64,000 nucleotides of DNA from Trichomonas vaginalis G3 (GCF_026262505.1 NC_067206.1:23761896-23825895); one strand, 5' to 3'; shown: positions 30,481 to 41,060, counted from the stretch's first letter. Made by a program: numbers and translations. Notes: generated by a model not told the origin, from the letters alone.

Positions 30481-31514
30481 TGTCAGATCTCAGTAAAAGT
30501 GACATTTACATGTCAAAAAAATAGAATGAGTTTAAGTAATTAAAATTGAGGGTGAGAGTAGTATTGTATGAAATAATATCTCTCACCCTCCAATTCATCC
30601 TATGGCGCCGAAAAAATTTTGGTGAAATGCGACCACATTTCACCAAAATTTCTCGGCGCCATATAGAGAACTAGAGCCTGTGAGGTACTGATACTATCCA
30701 TGTACCTCGCAGGCTCTAGTTCCAAGCCAAAATGGCTAAAAATTGCCCGCAATTGTTCACATTGCGGGCAATTTTTAGCCATTTTGGCTTGGAATTGGAG
30801 GGTGAGAGTAGTATTGTATGAAATAATATCTCTCACCCTCCAATTCATCCTATGGCGCCGAAAAAATTTTGGTGAAATGCGACCACATTTCACCAAAATT
30901 TCTCGGCGCCATATAGAGAACTAGAGCCTGTGAGGTACTGATACTATCCATGTACCTCGCAGGCTCTAGTTCCAAGCCAAAATGGCTAAAAATTGCCCGC
31001 AATTGTTCACATTGCGGGCAATTTTTAGCCATTTTGGCTGGGAATTGGAGGGTGAGAGTAGTATTGTATGAAATAATATCTCTCACCCTCCAATTCATCC
31101 TATGGCGCCGAAAAAATTTTGGTGAAATGCGACCACATTTCACCAAAATTTCTCGGCGCCATATAGAGAACTAGAGCCTGTGAGGTACTGATACTATCCA
31201 TGTACCTCGCAGGCTCTAGTTCCAAGCCAAAATGGCTAAAAATTGCCCGCAATTGTTCACATTGCGGGCAATTTTTAGCCATTTTGGCTTGGAATTGGAG
31301 GGTGAGAGTAGTATTGTATGAAATAATATCTCTCACCCTCCAATTCATCCTATGGCGCCGAAAAAATTTTGGTGAAATGCGACCACATTTCACCAAAATT
31401 TCTCGGCGCCATATAGAGAACTAGAGCCTGTGAGGTACTGATACTATCCATGTACCTCGCAGGCTCTAGTTCCAAGCCAAAATGGCTAAAAATTGCCCGC
31501 AATTGTTCACATTC
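30467..31514. repeat. Array of four-hairpin units, 250-bp period
   Basis: It opens with a perfect 11-bp stem GAGATCTGACA-TTG-TGTCAGATCTC (30467-30491). Four units then begin at 30548, 30798, 31048 and 31298, nearly identical. Each unit contains, back to back: H1, a stem TTGGAGGGTGAGAG/CTCTCACCCTCCAA; H2, a 25-30 bp stem starting ATGGCGCCGA and ending TCGGCGCCAT with a 4-base turn; H3, a 21-bp stem GAACTAGAGCCTG...GAGGTAC; and H4, a 32-bp stem starting CCAAGCCAAAATGGC. The fourth unit stops in H4. ORFs through it are by-products of the palindromes. Confidence 0.92.
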
Positions 31515-31721
31515 CCATCTTTTGTTGGTAAGACGAAGAATATGAAATAAATTATGAAGAAGATAATGATGAATAAAATATCACTTTTTATATTTTTGAC
31601 ACGTAAAGTTGTCACTTTTCTGTCAAACCGTTTTTATCGTTTTCGTATATAACACAACAAATATCAGAATTATTACGAATGCAATATATAAATGTCGGAA
31701 TAGCAATAAGAAGAAGGCATT

Positions 31722-32275
31722 TAATGTTGTGCATGAAAAATAGCCTGACTTCACTTTTGACAAAAAGTGACACTATTTATGATGGTTTTGTCATTTATTT
31801 GTCAGATTTATAAATGGATAATAATGCTGTAAATCAGATATTAATTAAAAATATTTAAGATTTATGTTCGAATTGAAAAGCAAAATGATATTTTTTTAAT
31901 TGAAAAACGTTAATATCTGATATTTTGAAGTTTGTAATATTTGTTAGTATCTTAAATTATTGAATGCATACGTTTTTTATGTTCTCAATTTTAAAAAAAT
32001 TGTGAAGAATTTAGTTTTTTGGAGATGGATGTTTAATATTTGTGAGTGAGAATGCAAGCAGGAGTTTGGTACTTTAAGGCTAGGTTGAGATAGATTTCCC
32101 ATTATATTATCTGTGAATATATTGTTTGAAAATTCAAGATATAAAAATATATTATCAAAAAATTTATATTTTTAAATACAATAGGGTGGAAATATAGTAC
32201 GATGGGATAGCAATGATATATTTTATAATGGGAGGTAATCTGAAGATAAGTAGCAAATTTTATGCGATTTTGATT
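31722..32275. repeat. Diverged repeat, partner at 36195-36700
   Basis: It begins GCATGAAAAATAGCCTGACTTC. The same start with one change lies at 36204, in the same orientation. Later landmarks recur in order: an A/T stretch, AATTTAAAAAAATTGTGA and TTGTGAGTGAGAATG (about 32038 and 36578). The two copies flank the array and transposase core of the TA element. No gene is seen in either. Confidence 0.6.
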
Positions 32276-32470
32276 GGGAGTTGGAGGGTGTGAGTACTAT
32301 AGCATGTAATAGTATCTCACACCCTCCAATTCTTCCTATGGCGCCGAAAAATTTTTGGTGAAATGCGACGACATTTCACCAAAAATTTTCGGCGCCATAT
32401 AGAGAACTATAGTCTGCGAGGTACTGATTCTATCTATGTACCTCGCAGACCATAGTTCTCAGCCAAAATG
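32276..32470. repeat. Diverged single unit of the four-hairpin repeat
   Basis: It keeps H1, H2 and H3 in order but not the full H4. H1 stem reads GGAGGGTGTGAG/CTCACACCCTCC, H2 reads ATGGCGCCGAAAAATTTTTGG/CCAAAAATTTTCGGCGCCAT, and H3 reads GAACTATAGTCTG/CAGACCATAGTTC. At several positions where it differs from the 30548-31514 units, both arms have changed so that pairing is kept. Confidence 0.9.
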
Positions 32471-32723
32471 TCAAAAATTTCGGAAATTCGAAATAATTTT
32501 TTTTGAGAAAAAATTAACCGTTTAACATAATATTTATAATATTGCTTATTCAATTAGACGGATTAAAAATTATATGTTTTCTTTTTATTTTTTCAATTAA
32601 ATTATTAGCTGACTCGAATTTGTATAAGTTTTTTAAAATAGATATCAAAAATTAAATATAAAAAGAAAACAATTAAGAATATTAAAGTAAATTCTTTATT
32701 AAGAAACAATAAAATGAAAATAT

Positions 32724-33160
32724 AAAACTTTGTATGATTTGAGTGGATATTGAGAGTAATTTGTGAGTGTGCTTCAGCTGCATATGTAAGATTGTTCGGA
32801 TTTAATTAAAAATTGTAAATTTTTTGTCTTTATATCAAACTATTCGACAAAACTTTGTATGATTTGAGTGGATATTGAGAGTAATTTGTGAGTGTGCTTC
32901 AGCTGCATATGTAAGATTGTTCGGATTTAATTAAAAATTGTAAATTTTTTGTCTTTATATCAAACTATTCGACAAAACTTTGTATGATTTGAGTGGATAT
33001 TGAGAGTAATTTGTGAGTGTGCTTCAGCTGCATATGTAAGATTGTTCGGATTTAATTAAAAATTGTAAATTTTTTGTCTTTATATCAAACTATTCGACAA
33101 AACTTTGTATGATTTGAGTGGATATTGAGAGTAATTTGTGAGTGTGCTTCAGCTGCATGC
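32724..33160. repeat. 125-bp tandem repeat, about 3.5 copies
   Basis: AAAACTTTGTATGATTTGAG recurs at 32724, 32849, 32974 and 33099. The copies are nearly identical and contain GTGTGCTTCAGCTGCAT. The last is cut after CTGCAT. It lies just downstream of the rve-type transposase (minus strand). No coding potential. Confidence 0.85.
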
Positions 33161-33331
33161 GCTAATTCCTTCTTCATTCTTAACATTCTTTGTTTTATTT
33201 AGAACTATATTATCTTATTTCTAAAAATAATACTGAATTTTTTAAAAAATCCAAATGTAATAAATGTAAGTGTTTATTGCTTAACTTCCTTTTTGTGATT
33301 TTTTGAATTTTCTTGTTTTTGAAATTATTTG

Positions 33332-33919
33332 TTAATCTCTAAGATTTTTTTCGAAGCCTGGTTCAGCGCAGAGATCTTTTGTCCATCTGGGGCCTCTTTC
33401 CCAGGCCTCAAATGGAGTCAATTTCTCCCCAAAGAGTTTGAATAATGCGGAGTGTTTCCATACCCTATTATACTGGGAAACAACATTGGGGATGAACTCA
33501 AAGACGTTCACTCCAGGGTTTGTCTTGAAAAGAGTCTCCCAACTCCTTTCAATTTTTCCATTTTCCTCTGGAGAGTACGGATGAGTTTTGAAATGTTTTA
33601 TATTGAATTCTTGGCAAACCGCTTCAAAATCTTTTCCAATGAATTCTGTTCCATTATCTGTGAGAATTCCATGTGGAACTAATTTGACTAAATCAATTGC
33701 GTGACGAAATACTCTGGCAGTATTTTTCATTTCTTTTGTATCGAAAACATCCCAGCAAATAATGTATCTGCTTCTGTCATCAAGAAATGAAATTAAATAT
33801 TGAAGGTTACCGTTATCGTCCTTCAGAAATTTCAAATCAGTATGCCACAATTGATTAACATATTGAGCAACAACATGTGAAATGTAAACAAATGTTGTTG
33901 ATTGAAATTTTGAAAGCAT
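33332..33919 (-). CDS. DDE transposase core, IS481/IS3-like
   Basis: 195 aa. It has WHTDLKFLKDDNGNLQYL (first D), ILTDNGTEFIG (second D) and SPEENGKIERSWETLF (E): a complete DDE triad with the spacing of an rve-fold integrase core, followed by NRVWKHSALF and LTPFEAWERG. The ENGKIERSW phrase is typical of IS481/IS3-type transposases, and eukaryotic IS481-like elements have been described from Trichomonas. The readable frame starts inside the gene, and coding-like sequence continues upstream in other frames to about 34215, so it is incomplete. Relation to an LTR-type integrase is less likely but not excluded. Confidence 0.6.
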   Translation of the reverse strand: MLSKFQSTTFVYISHVVAQYVNQLWHTDLKFLKDDNGNLQYLISFLDDRSRYIICWDVFDTKEMKNTARVFRHAIDLVKLVPHGILTDNGTEFIGKDFEAVCQEFNIKHFKTHPYSPEENGKIERSWETLFKTNPGVNVFEFIPNVVSQYNRVWKHSALFKLFGEKLTPFEAWERGPRWTKDLCAEPGFEKNLRD

Positions 33920-34215
33920 CGTTGAATGTAAGCTCGAGAGTGAAAATCTTGCAAAAAGCCCCTTTTTTGGACCTTTTTGCTCCTCATTTGATCGAGCATA
34001 TCCATAGTTATGCAGACACTATCGACAATTTTAAGGCCAAACTCATTTGTATGCAATTCCAAACAATTTTTGTTGAAAGTGCTCATTATAGGCGCGAAAA
34101 AACTCAAAGTTCTCAAAAAATTCAAATCGCATCTACGCAAAAAAGAACTTTCATCTAAAAATGTTATAACAACAATAAACTTCAAGCATAAATAAACCTC
34201 GGCACCAAACCACAA

Positions 34216-35283
34216 CTCTTAATCTTTGAATAACGGCGAAAATATTTGCATTAAATCTCATTTTTTACAAAATCTATGGTTTTTAATTGGATTTGATTTA
34301 GACCAATGTTATAGGCATTGTAATTATTACATAATTACGAAACATTGAAATTATCCGACTTAGCTTGAAATTTTTTTATCCATATTTGCTGACTACTTGT
34401 AAACATTACTTATATTCTTCATTAATTTTTATACTTTTTTCTTAGACTCCTTTTTATACCATGCAAAATGGTTTTGTGAACAGTTTACAGATTGAAAAAA
34501 AATTTATAAAATATGCTTTATTTTATGAAAAAAATGCAAGTAAATCAATGCATCTAGTTAAAATAATATATATTATTTATTTTTATTTGTGTAAAAATTC
34601 TGAGAAAAACGATTATCTTTTTTTTAATGGAACAGTGAAATCAATTTATCAGCTTTCTCATTGCGAATTTTACAAATACAAACAAGTCATTATTACCAAT
34701 ACAACCTAGCAATGCACGATATTAAATGATAACTAAAATTTAAAGAATTTTTATCTCATTAAATACAAAATTTGGATATTTCAAGGGCAAAAGAATCTTT
34801 CTTTTCAGGAAAATGTAACTTCATTGTACATGCAGTTATTACACTAATATAGAAACCGTATTATTCTTTATTGAGCAAATTTTTGATCATGCAGAACTTA
34901 CTAATGCATACCAGATTGTTTTAGTATAAAGAATCCAAACTAGATACACAAATAAGTTTCTTTTATTATTGCAACGTCCAAATACCAGTTTGTTTTCTTG
35001 AAATCAAATCAAAAATTTGGTATTTAATCATCATTTAACATAAATCATAGTACAAAATTGATGTAGATCCATTTTATAAGCAAATAACCTTGTTTACACC
35101 GTATTATAACTCACTTTTGTTTTTCATATTATGAGATTTTTTATGCATAGCCAATCATTGAAGATATAAAATGCTTAATAGTAGGCTATTAATTATTTTA
35201 TATGTTGCTTTGCTAATTTGATTTTTTAAAAAATGATCAAATCTCGAAATCAAAAAATCGTTAAACAAAGCATAATTATTTGT
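34216..35283. other. Spacer within the TA element, no gene seen
   Basis: A/T-rich. The ORFs crossing it are Lys/Phe/Ile-rich and do not look like protein genes. Confidence 0.45.
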
Positions 35284-36318
35284 TTATTGATGGTAATCGT
35301 CATCATCATCTTCATTATCGGAATAAGGCTCTTCATCCTCCTCAAATTCACCATCACTAGAGGAATTTTCATCATCGCTTTCATCTGCTTGCGCTCCTAG
35401 AGTTTCTTGATCGAAATTTTCTAGGTTTGAACCTGGAATGCGCCAAGCAGTTATCAATGTGGCTAAACTGACTGTGTTCCATGCTCGGATAAAGCAGGAA
35501 GCAGCTTCTGGTTTGGAGATAGGAGTCGAATTCTCAAAGATGCGATCAGCAACTTTCATTGCATACTTTGCCTTCACAGCTCCGAATACACGCCTATCAA
35601 GAGGCTGGTATTTGTCAGTACCAGACTTTGGAATGTAGATGAGCTCTATATTGAGTTTGGAAGCTTTAGCAACAACAGGAGATGTTATGTGAGACCTATA
35701 TTGATCTATAAGAAGAGCGCAAGGTTCTTTATTTGCCCAATCATGAAGAAGTTCAAGATAGTCTAACATTACATCTGTACTTGTGTTACCACCAGAATGC
35801 ATTATTTTGTATGGAGATCTCGTTTCGATCCCATCAAACTGTCTGTGGCACAAGTCAGTTTTTCCTGTTGCTAGGAAAATTGTTGGAAATAACTTACAAT
35901 CCAACGAAATTGTACAGATTGCTGTAAAGGATTGTTTGAAATCATTAGGTAGATGAGCTGTAACTTGATCTCCTACATTGGCAAGAACTTTTCCATGTAA
36001 GAAAACAAAATTTACAGGAGTCTCGTCCATGTTGAAGATCCTGTTTAACGGAAGGTATTCAATAATGTTATTTACTTCTGTGATGAACAATTCTACTTGA
36101 GATTGGTCGACTTCTTCTCTTTTCTTGCTTCGTATCATACGGAATGACAACTTATTCCTCTTAGTGAAGTCATTTATGAATCGATACGATAGTCTTGTAA
36201 TGCATGAAAAATAGCGTGACTTCATTTTTGACAGTTTACAAATGTAAAGTGTTGCATCCTTAAAAACTTGGAAATATATACATTCATGAATTATCTTGTA
36301 TATTAATTGAAAATCCAT
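35284..36318 (-). CDS. DDE-1 (pogo/Tigger-type) transposase, N-terminally incomplete
   Basis: The open frame is 344 aa. Homologous-looking sequence begins near residue 40 (RLSYRFINDFTKRNKLSFR). Catalytic landmarks are FNMDETPV, LLIDQYRSHITSPV and YQPLDRRVFGAVK, which carry the Asp residues of the DDE-1 domain. The C-terminus is very acidic (DESDDENSSSDGEFEEDEEP). The CENP-B-type N-terminal DNA-binding half is missing: the first 40 residues come from the repeat starting GCATGAAAAATAGC, so the gene has lost its 5' part there. The TA target duplication of the host element fits this superfamily, so it may once have driven it. Confidence 0.75.
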   Translation of the reverse strand: MDFQLIYKIIHECIYFQVFKDATLYICKLSKMKSRYFSCITRLSYRFINDFTKRNKLSFRMIRSKKREEVDQSQVELFITEVNNIIEYLPLNRIFNMDETPVNFVFLHGKVLANVGDQVTAHLPNDFKQSFTAICTISLDCKLFPTIFLATGKTDLCHRQFDGIETRSPYKIMHSGGNTSTDVMLDYLELLHDWANKEPCALLIDQYRSHITSPVVAKASKLNIELIYIPKSGTDKYQPLDRRVFGAVKAKYAMKVADRIFENSTPISKPEAASCFIRAWNTVSLATLITAWRIPGSNLENFDQETLGAQADESDDENSSSDGEFEEDEEPYSDNEDDDDDYHQ

Positions 36319-36900
36319 AAAACCCTAACAATATTTTTTCTTAAAAAAAACTATAAAAATATAAATAAAATTAATCGTTAAATAAAAATATTTGATATTA
36401 GAATTTTATTGGAAAAATAAAAAACTTAATATTTTAAAGAAATATTTAAATACTTGAATGTTTTAACTTTTACATTATCATATAGACTCTCAAATTATTG
36501 ATTGGAAACGGTTTGAGGGTTATCAATTTAAAAAAATTGTGAGTTTTTTAGATTTTTGGCAATGAGTTTTAAAAATTTGTGAGTGAGAATGTGTGTTGAT
36601 GCTTGGCACTTTGAAGGGAAGATGTTCTGGGTTCACAATTATTAATGGGATAAATAAAATGATTATAAATATAATATATTAGAAAATAATTTGCAAAATC
36701 TCTCCATTTTTATAAATTTAATAATAGAAGTTGATCTATATAGAAAGAGCGTTTTATCTATTAAGTTTTTGGCTTTTGCCTTCAAATCATTAATATAATT
36801 TTTTCAAAAAAATTGTTTTATTTAAAATAAACAAATTTTATCAAATAACTAGTATTTTTAAATTATCTTTTGAAAAATTGAAAAATGTACAAATTAAAAA
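36319..36900. other. Spacer, partner of the 31722-32275 repeat, no gene
   Basis: It holds the TTGTGAGTGAGAATG landmark (about 36578) shared with 32038 and A/T-rich filler up to the HTH gene. Confidence 0.45.
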
Positions 36901-37317
36901 ATGGAAGATATCTTGGTTCGTCTCGAAAACCCAGAAGATCTTAAAACTTTTCAACTCCCAACCGTTCCCGCCGATCAGTTTCTCAACGTAATTGAAGAAA
37001 AATATCAAGAATACATTAATAATCCAAATGTAACTCTCGAAGATACGGCAAAAACACTTTCAATAGGAAAAGAACGTTTGAAAAAAATTTTCGTACTACT
37101 CGGCTATCCAATAAAAGAAAGAGGAAGACCAAAGAAAAAATTTTTTGAGGAAGATGTATACAAAATTTTGGAAATTAAAGCACAATATGACATTGGATAC
37201 AAAAGGATCAAAGAATCATATTTCGAAAAAGTCGAGTTTTTATATTTTAATATACCGGCACTGTATTTTATCAAAGATTTAAGTGCCTTTATAGAAGCAT
37301 ATACTGTTCTACCATAA
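36901..37317 (+). CDS. HTH / AT-hook protein of the TA element
   Basis: 138 aa. Residues 45-75 (TLEDTAKTLSIGKERLKKIF) form a helix-turn-helix, followed at once by RGRPKKK, an AT-hook that binds the minor groove. A second helical segment (EEDVYKILEIKAQYDIGYKRI) resembles the second half of the paired DNA-binding region of Tc1/pogo-like transposases. It ends 35 bases before the right inverted repeat. It may be the DNA-binding part of a transposase, or a separate end-binding regulator. No catalytic domain follows. Confidence 0.6.
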   Translation: MEDILVRLENPEDLKTFQLPTVPADQFLNVIEEKYQEYINNPNVTLEDTAKTLSIGKERLKKIFVLLGYPIKERGRPKKKFFEEDVYKILEIKAQYDIGYKRIKESYFEKVEFLYFNIPALYFIKDLSAFIEAYTVLP

Positions 37318-38350
37318 AAAATATAATAATCGTTTATCTCAGAAATTTTATGGGGGTGGTAAAAGTAAAGCAAATCTGGGTATATAATAATATGTATTAT
37401 TATAAAAAAGAAAAAATAAAGCACGTTAAAATTTTTCTATCTTGATTTTTTACAAAATCTACTTAGAATTATGCAAAATATGACTAAATAATTATAAATT
37501 TCAAGTTAAATTTTAATTTTGATAAATAATTTAAATTTCAAAATATCAAGTTCAGTTCGACTATGTATGTAGTAATTCCTCAATAAAGTGCCAAAACCCT
37601 ATTAAAATATATGAACATTTTCAACATTTTAATGTTTTTATTTAAAAATTTGTTGGAATATGAGCTTCAAACAATTATTATGTAAATAAAAATAATTAAA
37701 TATATGTATTTATTCGTATTACAACCGTAGTAAGTCGATTCTTCCTTTCTTCTACTGAGATTTGAATTTGATTTCGAATTGTAAAGAGATTCAAAGGGAA
37801 AATACTAGCGGATAAAAACTACCTCCATGAAAGGGTCATAATGGAGTCAAGTTGTATTTTTTGATATTTTTTGCTTTTCGAGCCTTAACAAAGTAAATTT
37901 ACGCGTATCCTTCAATGTATTATCTATTCATGTAGTGACGGCATTTTCAAGACAGAACTCTTGTATCATAAAATATTTTATTGTGGATCATTTTTTACTT
38001 TAAGATATAAGAAGCATATCTTAAAAATGTGACGAAGTGTATGCATTTAAATCGTTAATCATCTTTGGGTATCTTAAATCTGTGCATGAAAATTCGATAT
38101 TATTTGAATTTTTAAAAGTAGACATTAGAATTAATAATTTTTGTGGCGTACGGAAATCGGACCCGAAAAAATGACAGAAAAAGTGACGCAAAACATTATT
38201 TTTTGGTGCGAAAATTTGAATACTTAAATTTTAAAAATGAAAATTAAATAAAAAATTAATTTATACATTTATCACACAATGTGAAAAAATATAATTTCTT
38301 TTCAAAACATATGATTCAACGATCGTATTTTTTGTTTCTCGTCATAGGAA

Positions 38351-38429
38351 GAATTGGAGGGTGTGAGATACTATTTCATACAATAGTACTCACACCCTCC
38401 AATTCTCAGCCAAAATGGCTAAAAATTGG
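38351..38429. repeat. Lone H1 hairpin plus half of H4
   Basis: GAATTGGAGGGTGTGAG ... CTCACACCCTCCAATTC (38351-38405) is the H1 hairpin of the four-hairpin repeat. AGCCAAAATGGCTAAAAATTG follows, the start of H4. The H1 loop is in the opposite direction from the array copies. It lies outside the TA element. Confidence 0.85.
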
Positions 38430-39989
38430 GTGCAATTTTTTACATCTCTTCAATAGCTTTATGCTAAACTAACCATTGGACACCATATATTATGCGAAAT
38501 TTCTGCAGAACTCTAAACAAATATTACATAATGAATTCTTACATATACTTCATATATATGGCTCATTCACATAACACACAATAATCGTTTTTTGACCCCC
38601 GTTAATTGTCTTTTTTCATCACAAAAACGCATTTATATCTCTGTGGATATTGAGCATACACACTTATAGCATATGATAGAATACTAGTATATATAGTGCT
38701 ATAATATATTCAGCTGTCATCTCAATCTTACCACACTCACACACAAAATTCGCTCGATCAAAATTCCTTCGGGGAAATATCACCTTTTTTCTCATAGAAT
38801 CACAAAAAATAAATAGTAAGTACACATCTTTTATTATATAAATGAAAAGTATATATTATTATAAGATATCTATAACCAAATGAGTACAAACAGACAAACT
38901 TTTTTTTTGATATAAATTATATTTTCTCAAAAAATAGCTCAAACTCATAATACACATCGCAAAATAAAATGTCTAACTCATCAAATTCAAAATACGCTCG
39001 GATAATATAAGCTTATGTGTAATGTGCTGATTGCATTTTAATCACACCTCAAAACCCACTCAACAAGCCTCAATCTTTTATAACATATTTGGACATATAT
39101 ATAATGATATTATTCATATATATTATAAGCTCATAACACATCACCCTCACGAGATATAATAAAAATTGAATGCTTTTGATGTGCTCCACGTAAGAAATTT
39201 TTTGATAGTTAATATTGAGCCTATCTGAATATACCACACAATATTACTAATAGTTATATATTTATCTATTATGCAAAATTAAGAATAGAGCTGATAACCA
39301 TAGAATTTGTAGCATCAAGGTTTGCTCGGAAAAACGTCACTTTTTTCACCTTTGATGTGATAATATCTCAATGAATACTCAATAACACTAGTTCATAATA
39401 CACATAACATGTATCTATATAATATAGCAAATAACACACATATACATTTATCAAAATTAACAATTTTTTTGATGCGAATATCTTGGAGATTCCGAAAAAT
39501 CTTGGACCTTTTACATAAAACATTCACAGAACAAATACACTCATGAAATAAATTATATTCACATTGTCAAATCAAATTTGACACACTTTTTTAAGATATA
39601 GAAATTCTTTTTTAATAAATATCTCAATTTTATCTCTTAAATACTTATTAATAATATCTCTCATATAACGTATGCATTGACACTGATGTAAGTATGCCCT
39701 TTAATACATTCTATAACACTTTTTCATTTCGACTAATAATTTGACGTAATAATCAAACACACTTAGGCACATATAAATAGTGCAACATATATGTATATAA
39801 TGAGTGCTAATTGTGTAAATAATATTATTGGAATAACATGCAATTTTGAAAAATTATATTTTGATGCGATATAATATATAGTCCAAACCAATATATGTTG
39901 AAGGTCTATGTTAGTGTAGTTAAATGGCATATGTGTAGGCTTGGATATCCATTCTTGATAATTCATCTCCAAGTGGGCCTCTCAATTTT
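38430..39989. other. Long A/T-rich region, no gene seen
   Basis: 1.5 kb with many ACACA/ATATA tracts and no ORF with protein-like composition. No terminal repeats recognised. Confidence 0.5.
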
Positions 39990-41050
39990 TTGCCAACTTG
40001 GAACAACCTCCAAGAACGTTTGATTTGTATAACCAAAATACACAAAGATCTTTGGCTAAAAGAATTTCAAAAGGAGAAATCAGTTGGAGTGGCAATTGAT
40101 GCCGGAAAGCTCGATAAAAGATCATATCATACGAGCTCAATAATGTGCGCAACATCTCAGCTCAAGCCACTTCCATTAGAGACATTCCCGAATTTCACAG
40201 ACACGAAAGTGGCTTATGAACATGTCCTCTCACATATTACAGATTTTCTCAAGAGATTTTACCAGATTGATGTTGCTGGATTCGTGGCAGACAATCTTAG
40301 AGTCCAATGGTCTGCAATTGCATCAATCCTTGAAAATCCCCAGAACATCTAGCCATCCCGTGCGGATGCCATACATTTCACCTCTGTATTAATGATGCAA
40401 GAAAACTCTGTCCAAAATTCAATAAATTCTGCCAAAATGTCGAATTATTTTCCAGAATTTTCTCAAGTAAACTTGTGGCATCACGACTTGGAGGTGGATG
40501 TCCAGGACTATTCCAAATTTTTCTTATCGCCCAAAAAATTTCCATTTTTTTTATCATAACCATGATCACAGTGGTATATGATGCAGAATACATTGCTTCA
40601 TATACCATATTGCTTCCATGGTATGTTTCCAAAAACCTTATGTTAGATTTCGACGATCGTAGTCAATATTAGTTTCACTTATGTAAACACAGTGGAATTG
40701 AATAGAACTAGCTTACAGATAATAGGCTCATCCCATCAAAACATTCCATTCAAAACATTTATCCCCACTAATAAAATACTGTTGAAGATAAGTTCTGCGA
40801 AAAATACTCTTTGGCGAATATTTAAAAGAAAGTGGTTCACCAACATGATTATGAAAATGATGTCCATTAACAAATCTGTATTAATTAGATTTCATTTCAA
40901 AGGCAAAGTTAGCACTGCAACTTCCCCATCTACATTAATGTCTGATAATGGTTACCCCATCTTTATTCAAATGCGAATCTTTTCGATAATTGCAGATAGC
41001 ACGCATCTCTGCATAAATTCCATATTGAAGATAATGAATGAAATCAATAT
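39990..41050 (+). pseudogene. hAT-like transposase relic
   Basis: The first frame (39990-40352) reads VGVAIDAGKLDKRSYHTSS, then KPLPLETFPNF and VAGFVADNLRVQWSAIASIL. This is the hAT/DUF659-style pattern of a first catalytic Asp in a GV-x-I-D strand and a later VADN with a downstream helix. Protein-like traces follow in shifting frames (KFCQNVELFS-type reading near 40430, then FTPTNKILLKISSAKNTLW and SIPKSCTEALRASLP near 41060). It has several frame changes and stops and is cut on the right by M2. No terminal repeats found. Confidence 0.5.
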
Positions 41051-41060
41051 ATTGTTAGTT

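Larger units (their letters stand above)
30047..37380. mobile_element. TA-flanked 7.3-kb element with 28-bp inverted ends
   Basis: The left end CCCAGATTTGCTTTACTTTT...ACCACCCC (30047-30074) is an exact reverse complement of the right end (37353-37380). Comparison with intact TTAA copy 1 shows that a single TA was duplicated on insertion, the mark of Tc1/mariner/pogo-type elements. It contains an N-terminal pogo-like relic, the hairpin array, a 125-bp array, an rve-type transposase relic, a DDE-1 transposase and an HTH gene near the right end. At 7.3 kb it is far longer than a normal member, so it has taken in other elements or arrays. The perfect ends suggest fairly recent movement. Confidence 0.8.
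29579..37888 (+). mobile_element. TTAA-flanked element, copy 3, split by a nested insertion
   Basis: The left part (29583-30046) follows copy 1 from its GGGTGCACCCGTATG end. The right part (37381-37884) resumes at exactly the matching point of copy 1 (TATATAATAATATGTATT). Between them sits the 30047-37380 element. The right end stops at TTTTCGAGCC, about 85 bases short of copy 1's end, yet a TTAA follows directly at 37885-37888. The junction order shows that the TTAA copy was here before the TA element arrived. Confidence 0.8.

Noticed and set aside
30600-31424. Repeated ORFs of 74 and 98 codons on both strands
   Set aside because: They run through the four-hairpin array. Identical copies on both strands follow from the palindromes and the 250-bp period, and the sequences have no protein character.
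30467-31514. CRISPR array
   Set aside because: The 250-bp units are identical throughout with no variable spacers, the repeats are long palindromes, and the setting is eukaryotic.
33332-34215. LTR retrotransposon
   Set aside because: The core has an rve fold, but no reverse transcriptase, gag-like region or long terminal repeats are visible nearby. The motif wording fits IS481/IS3-type DNA transposases better.
34461-34709. 82-codon plus-strand ORF
   Set aside because: It is Lys/Phe/Tyr/Ile-rich from A/T-rich DNA, with no domain and no promoter-like box.
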